DNA from: Ruminococcaceae bacterium UBA3323
GTDB taxonomy: Bacteria > Bacillota > Clostridia > Oscillospirales > Acutalibacteraceae
Assembly (NCBI GenBank): GCA_002361935.1
Contig: DESD01000053.1
Location: 1-9,864, forward strand
Length of the DNA stretch: 9,864 nt
Reading direction: 5' to 3'
The translations under genes and the position numbers were made by a program. Of this stretch, positions 4,911 to 9,864 are shown piece after piece. The number at the start of each line of letters is the position of its first letter. The stretch's first letter is position 1. The notes beneath the pieces were generated by a model. The model did no database searches and was not told the DNA's origin. It worked only from the letters and a program-made list of their open reading frames with translations.

Positions 4911-7838
4911 ATGGCTCATATTAAAGTTGTAAGGCGTTCCATGCGCCCGGAGGAATGGACCGATTTAAGATTTGGCTGGCTGAAACGATATATTTACAGC
5001 AGTAAATGGGAAATAAAGAATCTGCTCATCCGTGATGCCCGTCAGGTTTCCGAAATGGAATTTGAATATTATTCGGAAGATTACCGCCCTCTTAATAAAG
5101 GTGATATGTATTTTACACCGGACGGAACGGCGTTCATTAAGGCAGATGTTGATATTCCAAAGGAACTGCAGGGCAGGGAGCTTTGGTTTACGCTTAAAAC
5201 AGCGGCGGAAATCTGCGTAAAGGTAAATGGAAAATATGTCGGCGGTGTTGATCCCAACAGGGAAAGAATGCTCCTTTCTCCGTATGTTGACGATACAAAA
5301 ACGCTTCATTTTGAAATGATGGGCTATAACAGAAGCAAGCCTGATGACGAGCGAAACCCGGAAAGTCTTTCCGTTCGCGGCTGCCGTCAGATATTTGAGG
5401 GCGCTTATATAGCAGAGGTAAATCATGCAGTTCAGAATCTTGTTTGGGATTTTGAACTTCTGCTTGATATTGCAAAAAGCGAATTGTTCAGTGAGGATTA
5501 CCGGAATTTCCTGAATAAAGAGCTTAACAACGCCATGAATTTCATTGACTTTGACAGTGAGGAGCTAACAGGCGTTGCGGATGCCCAAAGGTATCTTGAT
5601 GAGGTTGTTTTTCCGAATGATACGTACAGAGGAAACGGCGATGTTGCCCTTATTGCGCATTCGCATCTTGATATTGCATATTATTGGCGCAGAATTCATG
5701 CTGTTCAGAAGAATTTAAGAACTGTTCTTATTCAGCTTCGTCTTATGGATAAATATCCTGATTTTAAATATACCCACACACAGCCGTATGTTTATGAAAC
5801 GCTTGAAAAGTATTACCCTGAGGTGTTTGAAGAGCTAAAGGAAAAGGTTGCAAACGGTCAGTTTGAGCCTGTAGGTGCAATGTATGTAGAACCGGACTGC
5901 AATATTCCCAATGCCGAAAGCCTTATCCGTCAGTGCTTATACGGTCAGCAGACCTATAAAAGAATGTTCGGAAAAACCGTTAATAATGCGTGGCTTCCCG
6001 ATGTATTCGGCAACAGCTGGATTCTGCCGCAGATTTTAAAGAAAAGCGGTGTGGAATACTTTGTTTCCAATAAAATGTCAACATGGAATGATACGAACCG
6101 CTTTCCTCATAATAATTTTGTTTGGAGAGGGATAGACGGCTCCGACGTGCTTGCCTGTGTTCCGCCCACTCACTTTATTACATGGAATATGCCAAGCCAG
6201 ATTCAGGAAAACTGGGAGGCATATATTGATAAGGACAGCGGCGGACAGACCATGAATATGTTTGGCTACGGTGACGGCGGCTCGGGCTGCACGGAAGAAA
6301 TGATTGAAATGATGCACCGCTTTGATAAGCTTTCCGTTATGCCGAAATGCACGCATATGGGCGGTGCGGAATTTCTTGAAAGGAATTTAAAGGATAACAA
6401 AAACCTTGAAATGTGGGACGGCGAGCTTTATCTTGAAATGCACCGCGGAACATTCACAACAAAAAGTGATATGAAGCGTGCAAACCGCCGCCTTGAAAAT
6501 AAATTCAGAAATGCTGAAATGCTTTCGGTTTTAAGGGGCGAGAATAACAGAGAAAAGATAACCGCTCTTTATAAAAAGCTTCTTATCAATCAGTTTCATG
6601 ATATTCTTCCCGGCTCTCATATTCACCCTGTTTATGAGGATGCCATGGCTGATTACAGGGAGATTGAGGCAGAGCTTGATAACATCATCGGCACAGGCTC
6701 AAAATACTTTAATACGCTTAATTTCAGGCGCGATGCGTTAACCTTTGTGCCGAACAGACACGGAACAGCAACAAGATACGGCGAAAAGGGCAACTGGATT
6801 CTGCCGGATATTCCTGCTCTGTCATCTGCAAATCTTCGCAAGGCGTATTTCAACAGTGAATGGATTGAAATCGGCAAAACGGTTGAAACGCCGATTTATT
6901 CGGTTCGATTCAACGAGGACGGTTCTATTGCTTCTCTTTATGATAAGGAGCTTCAGCGGGAATGGGTAAACGGTGATTTCAATAAGCTGAAAATTTATTC
7001 CGATTGCCCGGGTAACTATGATGCATGGGATATTCTTCCGAATTACAAAGATAAGCAGATTGATGTTACGGTTGCAAAGCCGCTTTCACTTTATGAAAAG
7101 GATAGCGAATCCGCATCCTTTTTAACAGAGCTTAAAACGGAGCATTCAACATGGACGATGATTGTCCGCCTGTTCAGAAGAAGCAGGGGGATAGAGGTTG
7201 AAAATATTGTGGATTGGAATGAAAAGCATAAGCTTGCAAAGGCTGAATTCGGCTGCAATGTTTTAACAAGAAAGGCGCTCTGCGATACTTCGGCAGGCTT
7301 TATAGAAAGAGATACGCATAAAAATACCACGTGGCAGCAGGCACGCTTTGAAACCTGCCATCATAAATGGTGTGATTTATCGGAAACGGATGCTGGCGTT
7401 GCTTTGATTAATGACGGAAAATACGGCGTTGCGTTTGAAAATAATGTTATGAGCCTTTCCCTGCTTCGTGCAACAATCCGTCCGGATGTAACGTCGGATA
7501 TCGGCAGGCATGATTTCTGCTATATGATTGTTCCGCACAGTGAGAATGCCATTGATGCAGGAATAAATAATCTTGCTTTTCAGTATAATGTTCCGTTGGT
7601 AAAATCTGATGTCGAATATATCGGCAATACCTTTGAGCCTCTTTATCTGCAGGCTCTTAAGGAAAGCGAAGACGGCAGCATGATTGTTTTCCGCCTTTCG
7701 GAGCAAAACGGAAAACGCGGAAGAATCATGCTGAAAAGCAAGGTTCGGATTCTTAATATGCTTGAAGAAATTGAGGGCGAAACGGATGTTATCGAATATA
7801 AGCCGTTTGAGATTATAACAATAGGAATTTTAAAATAA
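4911..7838 (+). CDS. Glycoside hydrolase family 38 alpha-mannosidase
   Basis: This 975-residue retaining alpha-mannosidase is expected to cleave non-reducing alpha-linked mannose from oligosaccharides. An N-terminal beta-rich region (about 60-175) precedes the GH38 catalytic barrel (about 245-505). A three-helix middle domain follows, with RGTFTTKSDMKR (512-523), then the C-terminal beta domains (about 655-975). Predicted zinc ligands are His252 and Asp254 in HSHLD, Asp364 and His563 in FHDILPGSH. Asp364 in WLPDVFG is also the nucleophile. The VEPDCN segment (326-331) is another family signature. No signal peptide or membrane segment is visible, so the substrate must be imported or intracellular. 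The segment after the zinc site is DIAYYWRR where many GH38 enzymes have D-x-A-W-L-W, so an active-site Trp is replaced by Tyr257. Substrate linkage cannot be read from the sequence. It is the last gene of the pgcA operon. Confidence 0.93.
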   Translation: MAHIKVVRRSMRPEEWTDLRFGWLKRYIYSSKWEIKNLLIRDARQVSEMEFEYYSEDYRPLNKGDMYFTPDGTAFIKADVDIPKELQGRELWFTLKTAAEICVKVNGKYVGGVDPNRERMLLSPYVDDTKTLHFEMMGYNRSKPDDERNPESLSVRGCRQIFEGAYIAEVNHAVQNLVWDFELLLDIAKSELFSEDYRNFLNKELNNAMNFIDFDSEELTGVADAQRYLDEVVFPNDTYRGNGDVALIAHSHLDIAYYWRRIHAVQKNLRTVLIQLRLMDKYPDFKYTHTQPYVYETLEKYYPEVFEELKEKVANGQFEPVGAMYVEPDCNIPNAESLIRQCLYGQQTYKRMFGKTVNNAWLPDVFGNSWILPQILKKSGVEYFVSNKMSTWNDTNRFPHNNFVWRGIDGSDVLACVPPTHFITWNMPSQIQENWEAYIDKDSGGQTMNMFGYGDGGSGCTEEMIEMMHRFDKLSVMPKCTHMGGAEFLERNLKDNKNLEMWDGELYLEMHRGTFTTKSDMKRANRRLENKFRNAEMLSVLRGENNREKITALYKKLLINQFHDILPGSHIHPVYEDAMADYREIEAELDNIIGTGSKYFNTLNFRRDALTFVPNRHGTATRYGEKGNWILPDIPALSSANLRKAYFNSEWIEIGKTVETPIYSVRFNEDGSIASLYDKELQREWVNGDFNKLKIYSDCPGNYDAWDILPNYKDKQIDVTVAKPLSLYEKDSESASFLTELKTEHSTWTMIVRLFRRSRGIEVENIVDWNEKHKLAKAEFGCNVLTRKALCDTSAGFIERDTHKNTTWQQARFETCHHKWCDLSETDAGVALINDGKYGVAFENNVMSLSLLRATIRPDVTSDIGRHDFCYMIVPHSENAIDAGINNLAFQYNVPLVKSDVEYIGNTFEPLYLQALKESEDGSMIVFRLSEQNGKRGRIMLKSKVRILNMLEEIEGETDVIEYKPFEIITIGILK

Positions 7839-8234
7839 TTACTCTTTGTTTTCTAGATGGTGCAGGCTGCCCTTGATAATCCATTTAAAAAGAATAAAGC
7901 AAAGCCCAAACCATAAAACGGAATACGGCAGACAAATCTGTCCAAGTAGATTCAGCGGCACGTTTTCGTAATTCCACACATTCATATTCAGCACCATGTT
8001 AAATATGATGCCGAAAAGGAATTCAACCGCTGTAATGACTGCAGCACCGAAAAGGCACTTCTTTAAAAGAGGTGTCTTTTTCATTTCCTCGGAAATAAAG
8101 CATAATACCATCAGTATGATGCCGCCTGCAAAGAACATACTGTAATGTGTTCTTCCGCGCCACAGCATTTCAAGTGTGCAATATCCCTGACCGCCCAGCA
8201 AAAAAATAAAAATATAATAGAATAAATAGTTCAT
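7839..8234 (-). CDS. Small four-helix membrane protein, CmpB-like (putative ABC-transporter type IV family)
   Basis: This 131-residue integral membrane protein has about four transmembrane segments: roughly 3-19, 31-48, 60-82 and 97-121. Conserved polar positions typical of the CmpB-like family common in Clostridia are visible: Glu22, then WRGRTHYS (25-32), Glu71 with Gly75 and Asn79, VWNYE (86-90), and NLLGQIC (95-101). The family is labelled as a putative ABC permease, but no ATP-binding motif or partner ATPase is present, so I would not infer transport. The start is the only in-frame ATG before an upstream stop. Its leader (ending AATACAAAC) has no Shine-Dalgarno, unlike every other gene here. 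Its TAA abuts the mannosidase TAA, and the gene is divergent from cca across a 51-base gap. Confidence 0.75.
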   Translation of the reverse strand: MNYLFYYIFIFLLGGQGYCTLEMLWRGRTHYSMFFAGGIILMVLCFISEEMKKTPLLKKCLFGAAVITAVEFLFGIIFNMVLNMNVWNYENVPLNLLGQICLPYSVLWFGLCFILFKWIIKGSLHHLENKE

Positions 8235-8236
8235 GT

Positions 8237-8265
8237 TTGTATTATTTGTGCCTGTATGTTAAAAT
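8237..8265 (+). promoter_or_regulatory. Candidate promoter of cca
   Basis: TTGTAT (8237-8242), a 17-base spacer, an extended -10 TG (8257-8258) and TAAAAT (8260-8265) lie in the 51-base divergent gap. Predicted initiation near 8272 leaves a very short leader ending in the Shine-Dalgarno GAGGTG (8275-8280), five bases before the ATG. The -35 match is weak, so the extended -10 would carry most of the recognition. Confidence 0.5.
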
Positions 8266-8285
8266 ATTAAAAATGAGGTGAACAA

Positions 8286-9611
8286 ATGAACATATCCGAA
8301 AATGCAGAAAAGTTAATAAATCTTTTGTCCGACGGCGGATACAAAGCTTATGCAGTGGGGGGATGTGTCCGTGATTTTCTTCTCGGCAGACCGGAACAGG
8401 ATGTTGATATAACAACCTCTGCAAAGCCCGAAGCTGTTGAGGAAATTCTGAAAAGAAATTCCGTAAGAGCTGTTGAAACAGGGCTTAAGCACGGCACGGT
8501 TACTGCTGTTTTAAACGGCGAGCCCTACGAGATAACAACCTTCAGAAAGGACGGAGAATATAAGGATAACCGCCGTCCCGAAAGTGTTGATTTTGTTGAT
8601 GACGTGAAAGAGGATTTGTCTCGCCGTGATTTTACAATCAATGCAATGGCTTATAACCATAAAGAGGGAATAGTGGATTTGTTCGGCGGACAAAAGGATT
8701 TGGAGCATAAAATAATCCGTGCCGTAGGAAATGCCGATTTAAGATTTAAGGAGGATGCGCTCCGTATTATGCGTGCACTTCGCTTTTCGGCGGCACTCTG
8801 TTTTGATATTGAGGAAAACACAAAAAAAGCGATTTTTAACAATATGTATCTGTTGGAGCATATTGCAAAGGAACGGATTTTTACAGAGCTTAAAAAGCTT
8901 CTTGTCGGCGATAATGCCATGCAGGTGCTGGATGAATATAAAGAGGTAATCGGTGTTATCATTCCGGAGCTGAGGCCAACCTTTGCTTGCATTCAGAATA
9001 ACCCGTGGCATATTTATAATGTTTACGGCCATATCATTCACGCCGTTGATGCAGCACCCAAGGATGAAATCATCCGCCTTACCATGCTGCTTCACGATAT
9101 CGGCAAGCCGTCTGTTAAAACAACGGATGAAAAGGGGATAGATCATTTCAAATTTCATGCTCCCGTCGGCGCAGAGATTGCAAAAACAGTGCTGAAACGC
9201 TTTAAGGTAAGCAACGAAATTTATGATAAGGTTACCACACTTATTTATTATCATCAGGGTGTTGAAAATGTGGATAACATAAGAATAAAGCGCTGGCTTG
9301 CAAAAATAGGCGAGGATTATACGAAAGCTCTTTTTCAGGTGCGTATTGCGGATTTATATGCCCACAATCCCGAAAAGATAGACTACGAGGTGAAAAAGCT
9401 GAACAGCCTTTTGTCGGAACTTGCAGAAACCATTGCAGCGGGCGAAGCCTTTAAATTATCCGATTTGGCAGTAAACGGCAACGATTTGCTTTCACTTGGT
9501 TATAAGGGAAAAGAAATCGGCAAAAAGCTGAATGAAATCCTGATGCTTGTTGTGGATGATCAGCTGCATAATACGAAAAAGGATATTATGGATTATTTAA
9601 ACGGAGAATGA
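8286..9611 (+). CDS. cca: CCA tRNA nucleotidyltransferase with HD domain
   Basis: This 441-residue class II nucleotidyltransferase adds or repairs the 3' CCA end of tRNAs using CTP and ATP. The catalytic head has GGCVRD (25-30), the metal-binding DVD (Asp39, Asp41) and the flexible-loop region around FRKDGEYKDNRRP (86-98). The neck follows with RRDFTINA (113-120) and the nucleotide-templating EDALR (156-160). The presence of the flexible loop argues for a full CCA-adding enzyme over a CC-only enzyme. The C-terminal half carries an HD-type metal-hydrolase domain: YGHIIH (247-252), LLHDIGKP (268-275), DHFKFH (286-291) and Asp356. In other bacteria such domains have phosphohydrolase activity, and the fusion makes it longer than HD-less Bacillus enzymes. 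The ATG at 8286 follows GAGGTG. Confidence 0.92.
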   Translation: MNISENAEKLINLLSDGGYKAYAVGGCVRDFLLGRPEQDVDITTSAKPEAVEEILKRNSVRAVETGLKHGTVTAVLNGEPYEITTFRKDGEYKDNRRPESVDFVDDVKEDLSRRDFTINAMAYNHKEGIVDLFGGQKDLEHKIIRAVGNADLRFKEDALRIMRALRFSAALCFDIEENTKKAIFNNMYLLEHIAKERIFTELKKLLVGDNAMQVLDEYKEVIGVIIPELRPTFACIQNNPWHIYNVYGHIIHAVDAAPKDEIIRLTMLLHDIGKPSVKTTDEKGIDHFKFHAPVGAEIAKTVLKRFKVSNEIYDKVTTLIYYHQGVENVDNIRIKRWLAKIGEDYTKALFQVRIADLYAHNPEKIDYEVKKLNSLLSELAETIAAGEAFKLSDLAVNGNDLLSLGYKGKEIGKKLNEILMLVVDDQLHNTKKDIMDYLNGE

Positions 9612-9617
9612 AAGGTG

Positions 9618-9629
9618 TTCCGATCGGAA
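9618..9629. repeat. 12-bp perfect palindrome just after cca
   Basis: TTCCGATCGGAA equals its reverse complement and sits seven bases after the cca stop. As RNA it forms at most a four- to five-pair stem with a GATC loop and lacks a downstream T run, so it is a poor terminator. It also lies at the left edge of the surface-protein remnant. Its function is unknown, and chance cannot be excluded. Confidence 0.35.
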
Positions 9630-9864
9630 TTGTAAAAATCTTAAAAATATAACTTTCCTGAATAAGAACTGCAAAATTTGTGAACTCTGCAATCCGGAGG
9701 ATAATACCTGTGAGTTTACAAACAACGAAGGTGCAACAATTCATGGTTATAAAGGCTAAAACTATGCCAAGGAATACGGCAGAAAACTTGTTGCTTTAAC
9801 GCAATTATCTGCACCAACACTGAAAGTAACCGTAAATGCAAACGGTTCGTTTAAGCTTTCATGG
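9625..9864 (+). pseudogene. Remnant of a BspA-like LRR / fibronectin type III surface protein
   Basis: In the frame of the AAT at 9661, the translation reads as the end of a BspA-type leucine-rich repeat protein. It has NCKNLKNITFLNKNCKI, then GATIHGYKG, a TAA at 9757-9759, and in the same frame NYAKEYGRKLVAL. The start of a likely FN3 domain (PTLKVTVNANGSFKLSW) runs to the last base of the window. In intact proteins of this type the GYKG is usually followed by Ser and then a YAxxYGxKFVAL-like stretch. The TAA is therefore explained by a TCA-to-TAA change, perhaps with a small deletion. There is no ATG or Shine-Dalgarno and no signal peptide, and the preceding repeats are missing because cca lies immediately upstream. 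I read this as a truncated, decaying 3' fragment of a secreted adhesin-like gene. It continues beyond the window, so its full extent is unknown. Confidence 0.65.

Noticed and set aside
4965..5426. 153-codon open frame on the minus strand inside the mannosidase
   Set aside because: It overlaps a clear GH38 coding region, with no motif and no promoter or ribosome site of its own.
7839..8234. An ABC transporter system at the CmpB-like gene
   Set aside because: Only a four-helix membrane protein is present, with no ATPase, Walker motif or binding protein nearby; the family name alone does not support transport.
8739..9254. 171-codon open frame on the minus strand inside cca
   Set aside because: The plus strand encodes an unmistakable CCA enzyme across the same bases; the antisense product has no recognisable features.
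9661..9714. Cysteine cluster (C-x2-C-x2-C) in the remnant as a metal-binding mini-protein
   Set aside because: No ATG or ribosome site serves it, and the flanking sequence matches the end of a BspA-like repeat better.
9757..9759. TAA as a recoded sense codon in the surface-protein frame
   Set aside because: TAA ends four other plus-strand or minus-strand genes here at normal family lengths, so reassignment is unlikely; the missing start also points to a pseudogene.

Overview
The window looks like a chromosomal segment of a low-to-moderate GC Firmicute of class Clostridia, plausibly a gut-associated lineage near Oscillospirales. This is inferred from TTGACA/TATAAT-type promoters, purine-rich Shine-Dalgarno sites, the clostridial flavour of the proteins, and a remnant of a BspA-like leucine-rich-repeat/fibronectin surface protein at the right edge. 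No species assignment is possible from the sequence alone. There are six intact protein genes on the plus strand, one on the minus strand, and one degraded, edge-truncated gene. I see no tRNA, rRNA, CRISPR array, insertion sequence or phage gene, and no gene-free stretch longer than 300 bases.

Layout. A consensus promoter (90-118) drives an elongation factor G-like translational GTPase (154-2205) of the divergent EF-G2 type. An intrinsic terminator (2231-2269) follows it. A candidate promoter for the next gene, a six-helix DUF308/HdeD-type membrane protein (2285-2893), is nested in the left arm of that terminator. After another hairpin (2908-2933) comes a strong extended -10 promoter whose spacer is filled by a perfect 16-bp palindrome (2981-2996). 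It heads a tight three-gene unit: alpha-phosphohexomutase pgcA (3032-4669), a 77-residue NifU-type Fe-S scaffold domain protein (4674-4907) and a long cytoplasmic GH38 alpha-mannosidase (4911-7838). The gaps are 4 and 3 bases, and each downstream Shine-Dalgarno lies inside the preceding coding region. The mannosidase stop codon directly abuts the stop codon of a convergent small membrane protein of the CmpB-like family (8234-7839, minus). That gene is divergent from cca (8286-9611), the tRNA nucleotidyltransferase with an HD domain. From about 9625 to the window end lies the C-terminal part of a BspA-like LRR/FN3 protein without a start and with an in-frame TAA.

How the genes fit together. 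The middle operon combines removal of alpha-linked mannose with phosphohexose interconversion, consistent with glycan salvage feeding sugar-phosphate metabolism; the role of the NifU-type protein there is not obvious. The outer genes (EF-G-like factor, cca) belong to translation and tRNA maintenance and share no evident pathway with the sugar genes. I did not find a convincing new multi-gene system. The points most worth a second look are the palindrome-in-promoter at the sugar operon, the nested terminator/promoter at 2206-2269, the EF-G paralogue lacking canonical GTPase residues, the NifU orphan in a sugar operon, and the decaying surface-protein gene.
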